DNA from: JANWHV01 sp035534995
GTDB lineage: Bacteria; Chloroflexota; UBA5177; JANWHV01
Length of the DNA: 64,000 bases
Reading direction: 5' to 3'
NCBI GenBank assembly: GCA_035534995.1
Contig: DATLQX010000150.1
Location: forward strand, 1 to 64,000
How positions within the stretch are numbered: position 1 is the stretch's first letter; every line of letters begins with the position of its first letter. Below the pieces are notes generated by a model. The model was not told the DNA's origin, made no database searches, and saw only the letters and a list, made by a program, of their open reading frames with translations. The position numbers and the translations under genes are program-made. Shown here one piece after another: positions 23,873 through 33,611 of this stretch.

Positions 23873-26020
23873 ATGGATAGCTGGGGACCATGGTTCGCTC
23901 TCGTGTGCGCGCTTGCCGCCGTCGTGGCGGGCGCCCTGCTGGTCCAGTGGGTGCTCAAACAGGACGAAGGCAATACGCGCATGATCGACATCGCGAAAGC
24001 GGTGCAAGAGGGCGCGGCCGCCTATCTTAACCGGCAGTATCGAACCATCGCCGCCGTCGCCGTGGTCGTCGCCGTGGCCTTGATTTTCAGCCGCAGCGGC
24101 AACACGTCCGAAGGGCTCAAGTACATGGTCTGTTTCCTGGTCGGCGCCATATTTTCGGCCGCCGCCGGCTACATTGGCATGAACGTCGCGGTACGGAGCA
24201 ATCTACGAACGGCGCAGGCCGCCACCCACGGCCTGAACAGTGCTCTCCAGCTTGCCTTCCGTGGCGGTTCAGTGACTGGGCTTTTGGTGGTCGGGCTGGG
24301 ACTGGCCGGCGTCACCAGCCTCTATAAGATCTATGGCGACCCGACGGTCCTGGTTGCCTTCGGCTTTGGCGGCAGCCTGATCAGTGTCTTTGCCCGCCTG
24401 GGCGGCGGCATCTATACCAAGGCCGCCGACGTGGGCGCCGATCTGGTGGGGAAGGTTGAGGTTGGGATCCCCGAGGACGATCCGCGGAACCCGGCGGTGA
24501 TCGCGGATAACGTGGGCGATAACGTGGGCGATTGCGCCGGCATGGCCGCCGATCTGTTCGAAACCTATGCAATCACCTTGCTCGCCCCCATGGTCCTGGG
24601 GGCACTGCTGTTCGGAAAAACCTCCGCTCTCTACCTGGCCGCTTCTCCGACCGTGCAAAGCCAGCTCACCACTATTCACAATCAGCTGATTACCCTCCCC
24701 CTGGTCCTGGGCGGGATCTCGATTCTGGCCTCGATTATCGGTATCTTCTTCGTGAGGGTGCCCGCCGGCTCGAAGGCGATCATGAGCGCTATGTATCGAG
24801 GCACGATCGTGACCGCCGTGCTCGCGGCCCTCGCCTACATACCGGTCTTTTTCGGCCTGCTCCCCCACCTCGACCGCTTAAACGCGGCGGCGGCCCACGC
24901 GGGCTCATCGCTAAACTTGAGCAGTTGGGGCCTGTATGTGTGCGCCTTGGTGGGTCTGGCGATCACCGGCATTTTGGTGGTGGTCACCGATTACTACACC
25001 GCGTCCGGCTTCCGTCCGGTGAAAACCATTGCCCGCGCCTCCCTTACCGGCCATGCCACCAATATCATCAGCGGCCTAGCGATGGGCCTGGAGGCCACGG
25101 CGATCCCGGTGACCGTGATCGCGGCCGGAATCTGGATTTCCTATGCCGTGGTGGGGAGCCTCTACGGGGTGGCCGTGGCCGCCACCGCCATGCTTTCGAT
25201 GGCGGGGATCATCGTGGCCGTGGACTCCTATGGTCCCATCACCGACAATGCCGGGGGGATCGCCGAGATGGCGGAGCTGCCCGAGGGCATTCGCACGATC
25301 ACCGATGCCCTGGACTCGGTGGGCAACACCACCAAGGCGGTCACCAAGGGCTATGCCATCGGCTCCGCCGCCCTCGCCGCGCTGGTGCTGTTCGCATCGT
25401 TCCAGCAAGAACTGCCTAAGGCCCTGGCGCCTAACGGTATACATGCCCTGGCTTTTCAATTGACCAACTACAAGGTGATCGTGGGTTTGTTCATCGGCGG
25501 TATCCTGCCCAATATCTTCGCCTCGCTCAGCATGCAAGCAGTGGGCCGGGCGGGGGGTCAGGTGGTGTCCGAGGTGCGCCGGCAGTTCAAGGAAAAGCCG
25601 GGGATCATGGCCGGGACTGATCGTCCCGACTATGCCCGCTGCGTGGACATCGTGACCAGATCCGCTTTGCGAGAAATGGTTGCCCCTGCCCTGGTACCTG
25701 TCTTGACCCCAGTCGTGGTAGGCTTCGTCCTGGGCCCCGAGGCCCTGGGCGCCACCCTGGTCGGCAGCATCATCGTCGGGGTGTTCATGGCCATCGCCAT
25801 GACGAGCGGCGGCGGCGCCTGGGACAACGCCAAGAAGTTTATCGAGGAAGGCAACTACGGAGGCAAGGGGTCCGACGCCCATGCCGCTGGGGTGACGGGC
25901 GACACGGTTGGCGACCCCTATAAGGACACGGCGGGCCCGGCGATCAACCCAATGATCAAGGTGTTGAATATCGTGGCGGTGTTGATCGCTCCACTGCTGG
26001 CGAATTATCTGATCAAATAG
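23873..26020 (+). CDS. hppA: Membrane-bound H+-translocating pyrophosphatase, K+-independent type
   Basis: This enzyme pumps protons across the membrane using pyrophosphate hydrolysis. The 715-aa protein has the expected ~16 hydrophobic segments. The substrate loop has ADVGADLVGKVEVGIPEDDP followed by IADNVGDNVGDCAGMAADLF. GNTTKAVTKG carries Lys where K+-dependent enzymes have Ala (GNTTA), which in this family predicts K+ independence and H+ rather than Na+ pumping. The C-terminal GDTVGDPYKDTAGPAINP is intact. ATG 23873 is chosen; GTG 23852 is in frame but lacks a ribosome-binding site. Confidence 0.94.
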   Translation: MDSWGPWFALVCALAAVVAGALLVQWVLKQDEGNTRMIDIAKAVQEGAAAYLNRQYRTIAAVAVVVAVALIFSRSGNTSEGLKYMVCFLVGAIFSAAAGYIGMNVAVRSNLRTAQAATHGLNSALQLAFRGGSVTGLLVVGLGLAGVTSLYKIYGDPTVLVAFGFGGSLISVFARLGGGIYTKAADVGADLVGKVEVGIPEDDPRNPAVIADNVGDNVGDCAGMAADLFETYAITLLAPMVLGALLFGKTSALYLAASPTVQSQLTTIHNQLITLPLVLGGISILASIIGIFFVRVPAGSKAIMSAMYRGTIVTAVLAALAYIPVFFGLLPHLDRLNAAAAHAGSSLNLSSWGLYVCALVGLAITGILVVVTDYYTASGFRPVKTIARASLTGHATNIISGLAMGLEATAIPVTVIAAGIWISYAVVGSLYGVAVAATAMLSMAGIIVAVDSYGPITDNAGGIAEMAELPEGIRTITDALDSVGNTTKAVTKGYAIGSAALAALVLFASFQQELPKALAPNGIHALAFQLTNYKVIVGLFIGGILPNIFASLSMQAVGRAGGQVVSEVRRQFKEKPGIMAGTDRPDYARCVDIVTRSALREMVAPALVPVLTPVVVGFVLGPEALGATLVGSIIVGVFMAIAMTSGGGAWDNAKKFIEEGNYGGKGSDAHAAGVTGDTVGDPYKDTAGPAINPMIKVLNIVAVLIAPLLANYLIK

Positions 26021-26079
26021 AGGGACATTATGCTTCGTTGCCTTCGGGAGCCAGGCCGGCGCCCTCGACCGGGGCGTTC

Positions 26080-27057
26080 ATGAAGGCTTTGGTCACCGGC
26101 GGGGCTGGGTTTATCGGCTCGCACCTGGTGGATGCGCTGCTCGCGGAAGGTCATCAGGTGTGCGTTTTGGATGATTTTTCCACGGGAAAGCGCGCGAACC
26201 TGACCCCGCATTCGCAGTTGACCATCCTGGAAGGCTCGGTGACCGATCCGCGCCTCGTGGCGATGGCGATTGAGGACTGCCAGGCGGTCTACCACCTGGC
26301 GGCCGCGATAGGGGTGCGCTACGTGATGGACGACGCTCTCTCTGGGATCGCGGTCAACGTCCGTGGGACCGAGGAGGTGCTGGCCGCGTCCGCGCGAGCC
26401 GGAGCCCGCGTGGTGATCGCCTCCTCCTCCGAGGTGTACGGCAAGGGGAGGAGCGGCGCGGATTGGCAACCATTCCGCGAGGATGGCGATAGCATCATCG
26501 GTCCAACCCATATCACCCGCTGGTGGTACGCACTGGCAAAGGGTTTGGACGAACATCTGGCCTTTGCCTATCATCGTCAGCGTGGGCTGCCGGTGTCCGC
26601 CGTCCGCTACTTCAACATTTACGGTCCCCGCTGCGATCCGGGAGGCTACGGGGTGCTGGCCCGCTTTATCAGCCAGGCGCTGAAAACGGAGCCCGTGACG
26701 GTGTTCGGCGATGGCGAGCAAACCCGAAGCTTCACCTACGTGGCCGATGCCGTGCGGGCCACGGTACTGGCCGGCACGCACCCGGCCGCCATTGGCGAGG
26801 CATTCAACGTGGGATCAGGGGCCGAGATGAGCATCAACGCGGCGGCGGCGGCGGTCCTCCGCTTGACCAACAGTCCGTCCGCGATACACTATCTGAAGCA
26901 TGTGGATGTATTTGGCGGCAATTTCGAGGACACGCGCCGTCGAGTACCGGACATCGCGAAGGCCGCGCGCCTGTTGGGTTTCACCGCCCGCGTGGATATT
27001 GTCGAAGGGATTCGCCGCACCGTGGATTGGTGGAGAGCGGATGCCCGCCTAACCTAA
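26080..27057 (+). CDS. NAD-dependent sugar epimerase/dehydratase
   Basis: A 325-aa extended short-chain dehydrogenase acting on a nucleotide sugar. The Rossmann motif GGAGFIGSH is at the start, then HLAAAIGV, SSSEVYGKG with the catalytic Ser, YALAK as the Tyr-x3-Lys pair, and RYFNIYGPR. It resembles UDP-glucose 4-epimerase and UDP-glucuronate decarboxylase relatives; the exact substrate is not clear. ATG 26080 lies 59 nt after hppA. It is followed directly by the Wzy-like gene, so it likely serves glycan synthesis. Confidence 0.85.
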   Translation: MKALVTGGAGFIGSHLVDALLAEGHQVCVLDDFSTGKRANLTPHSQLTILEGSVTDPRLVAMAIEDCQAVYHLAAAIGVRYVMDDALSGIAVNVRGTEEVLAASARAGARVVIASSSEVYGKGRSGADWQPFREDGDSIIGPTHITRWWYALAKGLDEHLAFAYHRQRGLPVSAVRYFNIYGPRCDPGGYGVLARFISQALKTEPVTVFGDGEQTRSFTYVADAVRATVLAGTHPAAIGEAFNVGSGAEMSINAAAAAVLRLTNSPSAIHYLKHVDVFGGNFEDTRRRVPDIAKAARLLGFTARVDIVEGIRRTVDWWRADARLT

Positions 27058-27071
27058 GGGCGGAGAGCCTC

Positions 27072-29789
27072 ATGCCGCGATCCTCATCACTGGTCCGCCT
27101 CCTCGACGGCCTCCTTGAACTGGGATGGCTTTTCATTCTGGTTGGCGTGCCAATCTTCTTCAATCTGCGCGACTATCGCACCTTCGAGCCCGACAAGATC
27201 GTGCTCATGCGGAACACGGTTCTCTTCATGGTGGTCGTGTTGATGATCAAGGGGCTCTACCTCGCCCCAATCAATTTCGGGCGCTGGTTTGGGACCCAGG
27301 AGGCGCCGCCAAGCGGGAAGCTTCTGGAGGACACTCGTCTGGCCCTGCGCCAGCGGCCCATTTTCATCGCGGCCCTCGTATTCGGTTTCGTCTATATCCT
27401 GGCCACGATCACCAGCATCGCGCCCCGCATCAGTTTTTGGGGCTCCTTTGACCGCCTGGAGGGCACATATACCTACCTGACCTACATCACGCTGTTCTTA
27501 ATTCTCGGCAGTCACGTGCGATCCTGGAACCAAGTGGAACGGATCGTGTCGGTGATTATCCTGGCCAGTGTGCCGGTCGCCGCCTATAGCTGGCTGCAAC
27601 ATTTCCATAACGATCCGTTCGTCTGGGCGGATGGGAGTCAGACCGCCCTTCGTACCCCATCGACCATGGGAAATCCCATTTTCCTGGCGGCTGGGCTCCT
27701 GATGGCCGTCCCATTCACCCTGTACCGCCTTGCCCTGTCCGTGCTCCGCCTGATCAAAATGGATCTTCAGGACATCACGGGATCCGAACAGCTATGGGGA
27801 GCCCTGGCCACGGTCGGGTACCTCGTGGCGCTCTGCCTGCAACTGGGAGGGATTGGCTTTTCCGGCAGCCGCGGCCCCGCGCTCGGCCTCTTAGCCGCTC
27901 TCGTGGTGTTCGGATTCGCCGTGGCCCTGGCCCGGCACATTACCTGGCTTACCCGGTTATCCGTGGCGGCGGCGGTCCTGCTTGCCCTCGTGTTCGGGGC
28001 GACCAACACGGTGCTTCAAACTTCCAATACTCCCGGCGCCGGCTTCAGCCGCTTCCTGCACTTGCTTCCCAGTGAGTCTGGCACCTCGGAAGTGCGGTCC
28101 CTCCTATGGAAGAGTGCCCCCGGACTGGTGGCGCAGCACCCGATCCTTGGCTGCGGACCCGAGGTACTCATTTTTTGCTGGTATCCACATTACCCAGCCG
28201 CGCTGCGCACCGTGGAGCTCGCGAATGCCGCCCCGGACCGTAGCCACGACGAAGAGATCGATATCTTGCTTACCACGGGCATCGTGGGCGAGATCAGCTA
28301 TCTGGCCCTGCTGGTGACCGCCGGCTGGACCATGGTACGCCTTCTGCGTCGGGCGCGAGGCCTGAGGGAGGTACTGCTGGCTTCGGCCTTGTTTGGCGCC
28401 TTCATCGGGCACATCGTCGAAGGTGCGACCGGGATCGCGTTCTCGGATACCTTGCTCCTCCTGTGGACCATCATGGCCCTCCCAGTAGCCTTTATGGCGG
28501 GCGGTACGGCCGAGGTCGCCACCCTCTTCGCTGGTCCCCTGGGTACGGACCCCATGGCACCCCCCGCGCCCGTGGCTCCCGTGACCCCGCCCCTTGACCC
28601 CCGGCAGTCAGCCGGACGGACGGGGCGCCCACCTTCCGGGGCTCGCGCGAGCGCCCGCGAGCGGAACCGCGTCGGCGGCCCCCGGCCGGGTCCACGTGGG
28701 ACGACGTTCGTCCCGCGCGCTGACCGCTATTCATTCTCACGGGCCCTGGGAAAGCTGAAGACCGCCGGCGTGGCCCTGGTCGCCCTGTGCGCCGTTGGGG
28801 TTGCCGCGGGGACAATCCTCGCGGTGACCATCTTTGTCGGCAATATACAGCTCATCGCCGCCGACGCGGATTTCCGTTTCGCCGTGGACGTGGAGACCTC
28901 GGCCAATCAACTCGTGACCCAGCAGAACACGCTTCAGGAGGGCCTGAGCTATTATCAGATCTCACTGAACTCCTACCAGGCTGCCCTATCCGCCGGTCCC
29001 AGTTGGGACTGGCAGCCGCCGGCGGACCTCTATTCGCTCTACTATGGCAAGACGCTCCTGGAGTACGCCGCCGCTATCATGGTCGATAAGACGAACCCCA
29101 ACGCCAAGGTGCAGGCGACTGGGGCCGTGCAACAAGCACTCGCGGTGTTTACCACGGCCATGCACGCGAATCCGTTGAATCCTGACCATCCACGGAATAT
29201 CGCCAAGCTCTACAACTGGTGGGCCACCACCCTCTCCAGTCCACCCGACACCGCGAAGCTGAAACTGGCGGCCGCCTTCGATGCCAAGGCATCCTCTCTG
29301 GCGCCTCACAATGCCGATATCCTGGATGAATGGGCGCAGAATGATCTGGCTTTAGGGCAGTACGATACGGCGCATTCCCGTGCCTGGTATGCCGATGCCC
29401 AAACCCGGTTGCTCGCCGCCGAGGCGCTTTTCCCCGAGGACGGCGCGGTCTATCGGGATCTCGGATCGGTCTATGGGCAGTACGCGATATGGGCCGAGCA
29501 AGCGGGGAAGAAGACAGCGGCATTGAAGGAGTACCGTCTGCAGGTGAAAGCGTGGCTGGGCGCCCTGGAATATGGCGCCCCTGGGTATCCGAAGATCTAT
29601 GCACCGCTGGCCAATATCTATGCGCTCAAGCTCAATGATCCCTGTAATGCTGCTTTGAATGCCCACTTCGCCCTGGTCAATATCGCCAGTGGCAGCTTGA
29701 GCGATCCCAATGGCGCGATCAAGGCGCAGATGACGCAACTCACCCAGGCTGCCGCCGCCACCGGAAAGTGTCCCACCAAGTATCCATGA
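27072..29789 (+). CDS. O-antigen ligase/polymerase (Wzy_C-like) with C-terminal helical repeats
   Basis: A 905-aa two-part protein. Residues ~1-490 contain about 12-14 membrane helices with the Wzy_C/WaaL signature in a large loop: GFSGSRGPALGLL and, after HPILGCGPEVL, DRSHDEEIDILLTTGIVGE. Residues ~500-560 are a Pro/Arg/Ala-rich linker. After one more membrane helix (~565-590), residues 600-900 are helical with TPR-like spacing (LAVFTTAMHANPLNPDHP, DEWAQNDLALGQYDTA). It probably polymerises or transfers lipid-linked glycan outside the membrane. ATG 27072 follows GGAG. Its stop overlaps the next gene. Confidence 0.8.
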   Translation: MPRSSSLVRLLDGLLELGWLFILVGVPIFFNLRDYRTFEPDKIVLMRNTVLFMVVVLMIKGLYLAPINFGRWFGTQEAPPSGKLLEDTRLALRQRPIFIAALVFGFVYILATITSIAPRISFWGSFDRLEGTYTYLTYITLFLILGSHVRSWNQVERIVSVIILASVPVAAYSWLQHFHNDPFVWADGSQTALRTPSTMGNPIFLAAGLLMAVPFTLYRLALSVLRLIKMDLQDITGSEQLWGALATVGYLVALCLQLGGIGFSGSRGPALGLLAALVVFGFAVALARHITWLTRLSVAAAVLLALVFGATNTVLQTSNTPGAGFSRFLHLLPSESGTSEVRSLLWKSAPGLVAQHPILGCGPEVLIFCWYPHYPAALRTVELANAAPDRSHDEEIDILLTTGIVGEISYLALLVTAGWTMVRLLRRARGLREVLLASALFGAFIGHIVEGATGIAFSDTLLLLWTIMALPVAFMAGGTAEVATLFAGPLGTDPMAPPAPVAPVTPPLDPRQSAGRTGRPPSGARASARERNRVGGPRPGPRGTTFVPRADRYSFSRALGKLKTAGVALVALCAVGVAAGTILAVTIFVGNIQLIAADADFRFAVDVETSANQLVTQQNTLQEGLSYYQISLNSYQAALSAGPSWDWQPPADLYSLYYGKTLLEYAAAIMVDKTNPNAKVQATGAVQQALAVFTTAMHANPLNPDHPRNIAKLYNWWATTLSSPPDTAKLKLAAAFDAKASSLAPHNADILDEWAQNDLALGQYDTAHSRAWYADAQTRLLAAEALFPEDGAVYRDLGSVYGQYAIWAEQAGKKTAALKEYRLQVKAWLGALEYGAPGYPKIYAPLANIYALKLNDPCNAALNAHFALVNIASGSLSDPNGAIKAQMTQLTQAAAATGKCPTKYP

Positions 29790-30931
29790 TGACCTATGGC
29801 CTTACCTTCTTCCTGTCCCTCATGGCGGCGCTGGCAGCCACGCCCCTAGCCCGGCGTGCCGCCATCTCGCTGGATATAGTTGATCATCCGGGAGGACGGA
29901 AGGCTCATCACGCTCCTATTCCTTACCTGGGCGGGGTGGCTATCTATCTGGCCTTCATCGCTATCCTGGCGGCGGGCTGGGCCGCGCAGGGCCATGCCAG
30001 TGGGATGGCCAAGGCAACCGGACAGCTGGTCGCCCTGGTAGGCGGCGCCTCCCTGATGGCCCTTCTCGGCCTCCTGGACGATTGGTACGACTTGCCGGCC
30101 CTGGTAAAGCTGGGGGGTCAGCTGCTGGGAGCAGCCATATTGGTACGGGCGGGAATCACCATCCACTTCAACCATCCCCAGTTTTCCATGCTGGAGACCC
30201 CGATTACCATCGTGTGGGTGGTGGGGATCACCAACGCCCTCAACCTCATGGACAACATGGATGGCCTGGCGGTCGGCACCGCCGGGATCGCGGCCTGCTT
30301 CTTTCTCCTGCATGCCATTCTGGCCCTACCGGCCCAGTCCCTGGTGGCGACGCTCTCGGCCGCCCTCGCCGGTGCCTGCTTCGGATTCCTCTACTACAAT
30401 TGGAGCCCGGCTCGGATCTTCATGGGAGACGCGGGATCGCTCTTTCTGGGCTACCTGTTGGCTGCCGTCGCCCTGAAACTTAGTCTCACCCCCACCACGC
30501 CTCAACTGGCGCGCCTGGCCGTGGCGGCCGGCTACTCCTCGACCGTCGGCCAGAGTCTGCACGCCATTGCCCTGCTCGCCCCAGTCTATGTGCTCGGTCT
30601 CCCCATCTTCGACACGTCGCTGGTGGTGATCTCCCGTCTCCGGCGCGGAGTACCGGTCTCCCAGGGCGGCAGCGATCATGTGTCCCACCGGTTGGTCGGG
30701 GCGGGACTCAGCCATCGCGAAGCGGTGTTGAGCCTCTATCTGGCCTCCTGTGCCCTGGGGGGGCTGAGCTTGCTGCTGACCCGTGCGAATCTGAAAGAGG
30801 GACTGGCGGTCAGCGTCGTCACCATTCTGATTGCCATCGCCCTAATGACGCGCTTTGAGCAGTTGTACGCGGTCCAGAGCCGCGACCGGATTCCGACCGC
30901 CCTGGCTGATCCGAGCCCGAACCTTTCCTGA
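29786..30931 (+). CDS. WecA/MraY-type phospho-sugar transferase
   Basis: A 381-aa glycosyltransferase family 4 (polyprenyl-phosphate sugar-1-phosphate transferase) protein with about 10-11 membrane helices. The family motifs are present: HPGGRKAHHAPIPYLGG, LLDDWYDLP, NLMDNMDGLAVG, FMGDAGSLFLGY and DHVSHRLVGAGLSHRE. It transfers a HexNAc-1-phosphate to undecaprenyl phosphate and so starts glycan assembly. It could be WecA-like (GlcNAc) or TagO-like; MraY is less likely as no mur genes are near. ATG 29786 overlaps the Wzy-like gene stop (ATGA). Confidence 0.88.
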   Translation: MMTYGLTFFLSLMAALAATPLARRAAISLDIVDHPGGRKAHHAPIPYLGGVAIYLAFIAILAAGWAAQGHASGMAKATGQLVALVGGASLMALLGLLDDWYDLPALVKLGGQLLGAAILVRAGITIHFNHPQFSMLETPITIVWVVGITNALNLMDNMDGLAVGTAGIAACFFLLHAILALPAQSLVATLSAALAGACFGFLYYNWSPARIFMGDAGSLFLGYLLAAVALKLSLTPTTPQLARLAVAAGYSSTVGQSLHAIALLAPVYVLGLPIFDTSLVVISRLRRGVPVSQGGSDHVSHRLVGAGLSHREAVLSLYLASCALGGLSLLLTRANLKEGLAVSVVTILIAIALMTRFEQLYAVQSRDRIPTALADPSPNLS

Positions 30932-30979
30932 CCCGGCATCCGGCCTCTTACCCACGCATCCGTACGCAAGGAGAAACCC

Positions 30980-31966
30980 ATGGCCTTTCCTGAAACCAGG
31001 CCGCGCAGACTCCGCCGAACCCCAGCCCTCCGCGCCATGGTCCGCGAAACGCACCTGAGTCCTGATGACTTTATCGCGCCGCTCTTTTTCGACGCCCGCC
31101 TTACTATCCCCCAGGCCATTGATGCCATGCCAGGCCAGGATCGGTGGCCGACCGCATTCGCGGAGCAAGCCTGCGCGCCCCTGGTGGAGGCTGGTGTGCG
31201 CGCCGTACTGCTCTTTGGCCTGCCCGATGCCAAGGACGCGGTGGGCAGCAGTGGCAGCCGGCCGGATGGAGTGGTCCAGACGGCCATCCTCGCCATTAAG
31301 CAAGCCTTCCCTGATCTCTACGTCATTACCGATGTCTGCCTGTGTGAATACACCGACCATGGGCATTGCGGCATGCTGGATGGCGACACGGTGGACAATG
31401 ACCGCACTCTGCCTCTGCTGGCCCGCCAGGCGCTCTCGCATGTGGAAGCGGGGGCGGACATGGTGGCGCCATCCGACATGATGGACGGCCGAGTGGGCGC
31501 CCTCCGGGCCGCGCTCGACGCGGAGGGGCATACTGGGGTGCCTATCATGGCTTATTCCGCCAAGTATGCCTCCGCCTTTTATGGTCCATTCCGCGAGGCG
31601 GCGGAATCCACTCCAGCCTTTGGCGATCGGCGGTCGTATCAAATGGACCCAGGCAATGCCCGTGATGCGCTGGTCGAGGTGGCGCAGGATCTGGCCGAAG
31701 GGGCGGACATGGTCATGGTAAAGCCAGCTCTTCCTTATTTGGACGTGCTCCGCCAGGTGCGTGACGCGGTCAAGTGTCCGGTTGCCGCCTATAACGTGAG
31801 CGGAGAATATAGTATGATCATGGCGGCGGCGCGCGCTGGGTGGATCGATGAGGATCGAACTATTCGGGAAGTGCTCACCGGGATCAAACGGGCCGGCGCC
31901 GATCTGATTATCTCGTATCATAGCTTGTATGCGGCCCGCCAGTTGCGCGCGGGCGCCTGGGAGTAG
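30980..31966 (+). CDS. hemB: Delta-aminolevulinic acid dehydratase (porphobilinogen synthase)
   Basis: HemB condenses two 5-aminolevulinate molecules to porphobilinogen in tetrapyrrole synthesis. The zinc-type metal site is visible as Cys120, Cys122 and Cys130 in DVCLCEYTDHGHCG. The two substrate-binding lysines are Lys195 (AYSAKYASAF) and Lys248 (MVKPALPYLD). The C-terminal AYNVSGEYSMI is standard. Length is 328 aa, typical. AAGGAG precedes ATG 30980. No other heme genes are adjacent. Confidence 0.96.
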   Translation: MAFPETRPRRLRRTPALRAMVRETHLSPDDFIAPLFFDARLTIPQAIDAMPGQDRWPTAFAEQACAPLVEAGVRAVLLFGLPDAKDAVGSSGSRPDGVVQTAILAIKQAFPDLYVITDVCLCEYTDHGHCGMLDGDTVDNDRTLPLLARQALSHVEAGADMVAPSDMMDGRVGALRAALDAEGHTGVPIMAYSAKYASAFYGPFREAAESTPAFGDRRSYQMDPGNARDALVEVAQDLAEGADMVMVKPALPYLDVLRQVRDAVKCPVAAYNVSGEYSMIMAAARAGWIDEDRTIREVLTGIKRAGADLIISYHSLYAARQLRAGAWE

Positions 31967-32283
31967 CTGGTAATATGGTCGTTGGCATCGCGGTTTCGCT
32001 CATGGAACTGATACCTGGCCGCTGGCCTGACCCAGTTTTCGTGGGCGAAGCCTGAGCGCGAGCCTGCGTCATGACCCGCGCGGAGCCCCGGAGCGGGGCG
32101 GAGCGGAAGACTGGGATCCCCGAACCGCCGGCGGCCACTATGTCTTTCTGGTGTTGCGGCCCGAGCGGATCCAGGCATGGAGAGAAGCCAACGAATTGGC
32201 GGGCCGGACGCTCATGCGTGCCGGCTCTTGGGTCGTCTAACGCCCGCGATTTCCCAGGCGGTTTGACCTGACCGTCACCGCTG
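31967..32283. other. Intergenic region with a gene remnant
   Basis: No intact gene is visible in this stretch between convergent hemB and the nudix gene. It contains the apparent 3' remnant described at 32103-32240 and a short GC palindrome near 32085. Confidence 0.4.
32103..32240 (+). pseudogene. C-terminal remnant of a PNPOx/nitroreductase-like protein
   Basis: One forward frame reads AEDWDPRTAGGHYVFLVLRP then ERIQAWREANELAGRTLMRA, ending GSWVV and a TAA stop. The pattern of a hydrophobic beta strand followed by RPxRIxAWREANELAGRTxMR resembles the C-terminus of pyridoxamine 5'-phosphate oxidase-like flavoproteins. There is no in-frame start or N-terminal domain upstream, so this is likely a truncated leftover. 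The family assignment is from memory of the motif and is uncertain. Confidence 0.35.
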
Positions 32284-32805
32284 TTAGGGCGGATCTTTCA
32301 TTGGAGACTCGCATGGTTTCTCCATCGAGGTCACCCGGCGCGCGAGTTCCGCCTCGTTGGGATAGCGCATCATCCTCAAGGCATCACCGAGCGGAAACCA
32401 GCGGGCGAAATCGTATTCATGGTCGTGGAGGGCCGTGTCACCGCCTATCGCCACCATCGTATAATACACCACTCGCTTCCGGTAGCGGACTCCACGTTCC
32501 ATGAAGGAATACGCGATGGCGCCCGCGTAACCGGTAATGGCCACCTCCAGGCCGGTCTCCTCGCGCACCTCGCGGAGGGCGGTATGTTGGGTCGTTTCAC
32601 CCGCCACCGGCGTGCCCTTTGGCAGAGCCCACAATTGACCTCCCTTGGCCTGCTGGGCTCGCCCAACCAGAAGGATTTCCCGCGCGTCACACTGGCCGCG
32701 CAGCACGATACCACCGGCGGAGAAAGCGTGTACCACCCGCTTGGCCCGCGCTCCCTGCCCACTGGCCGCCTCGGCAACTCGGGCAGCCGGTTCATCGGTA
32801 GCCAT
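32284..32805 (-). CDS. NUDIX hydrolase
   Basis: A 173-aa NUDIX protein, expected to hydrolyse a nucleoside-diphosphate-linked compound such as dinucleoside polyphosphates or an oxidised nucleotide. The Nudix box matches exactly from Gly64: G-x5-E70-x7-R78-E79-x-x-E82-E83-x-G85. The upstream WALPKG is typical of Ap4A-type members. ATG 32805 is used; a GTG at 32814 would overlap the tatD stop (GTGA). The gene lies immediately after tatD on the same strand. Substrate cannot be told from sequence. Confidence 0.85.
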   Translation of the reverse strand: MATDEPAARVAEAASGQGARAKRVVHAFSAGGIVLRGQCDAREILLVGRAQQAKGGQLWALPKGTPVAGETTQHTALREVREETGLEVAITGYAGAIAYSFMERGVRYRKRVVYYTMVAIGGDTALHDHEYDFARWFPLGDALRMMRYPNEAELARRVTSMEKPCESPMKDPP

Positions 32806-32810
32806 TCCGT

Positions 32811-33611
32811 TCACCAGCCAAACAGCGTCGCCGAGTTCGCGACTATGCGCTGAGCCAGTTCGGCCGGCTCCCGCTTCATACAAGCGGCGAGGACACGTAG
32901 GGTGTGGACAACGTACGCTGGTTGATTTGGCGAGCCACGATGCGGCACGGGGCTCAGGTACGGAGTATCGGTCTCCACCAGTACTCGATCCAATGGGATC
33001 GCCCCTGCTGTCTCACGCAGAGGTCCCGCACTCGGATAGGTGAGATTTCCGGCGAAGGAGAGATAATACCCCAGTTTCAGCGCCTGCTCCGCGAATGAAG
33101 GAGTCCCGGAGAAACAGTGCAGGACGCCGCGGACCTGACCACTGAACTGATTCAGGATCTCCAGGATGTCGGCATCCGCGGCCCGATTGTGAATGACGAT
33201 TGGCAAGTCGCGCTCGGCCGCCAGTTTGAAGTGGGCAAGGAGCGAGGCACGCTGCGAGGCGCGATCCGTGCGATCTCGGTAGTAGTCGAGACCGGTCTCT
33301 CCAATGGCCCGCACGCGAGGATGCGAAGCCAGCTTGCACAGCGCCGGCCAATCGTCCGCGGGATCAAGGTCGTTGGGATGGATCCCCACGCCCGCGAACA
33401 CCTCGGGAAACCGGAGCGCCTGCTCCACGGCCGCCGAGCTCGTTCGTACCGTGGTTCCCACCGCCAGCACGCGGATCACACTGGTGGCACGCGCGGTTCC
33501 AATGAGGGTCTCGGGATCGACCTCGGCGTATCCGGTGAGATGGGCATGCGTATCCACCAACGGATACCCATGGATCGCTCCCTCCGAATTCGCCTCGGCA
33601 GCCTCAACCAT
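32811..33611 (-). CDS. TatD-family metal-dependent hydrolase
   Basis: A 266-aa TIM-barrel hydrolase of the TatD/YcfH group, which includes 3'-5' exonucleases. Metal ligands appear in DTHAHL (His22, His24), AIGETGLDYY (Glu), VIHNR and LHCFSG (His), and VETDTPYLSPVPHRG (Asp). Length and motif order are standard. The start ATG 33611 has CTGGAGA upstream on the minus strand. The nudix gene follows 5 nt after the stop. Confidence 0.92.
   Translation of the reverse strand: MVEAAEANSEGAIHGYPLVDTHAHLTGYAEVDPETLIGTARATSVIRVLAVGTTVRTSSAAVEQALRFPEVFAGVGIHPNDLDPADDWPALCKLASHPRVRAIGETGLDYYRDRTDRASQRASLLAHFKLAAERDLPIVIHNRAADADILEILNQFSGQVRGVLHCFSGTPSFAEQALKLGYYLSFAGNLTYPSAGPLRETAGAIPLDRVLVETDTPYLSPVPHRGSPNQPAYVVHTLRVLAACMKREPAELAQRIVANSATLFGW

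Noticed and set aside
23535..23891. A 118-codon minus-strand frame before hppA
   Set aside because: It runs across the long hairpin, has no motif or ribosome-binding site, and is low in recognisable protein character.
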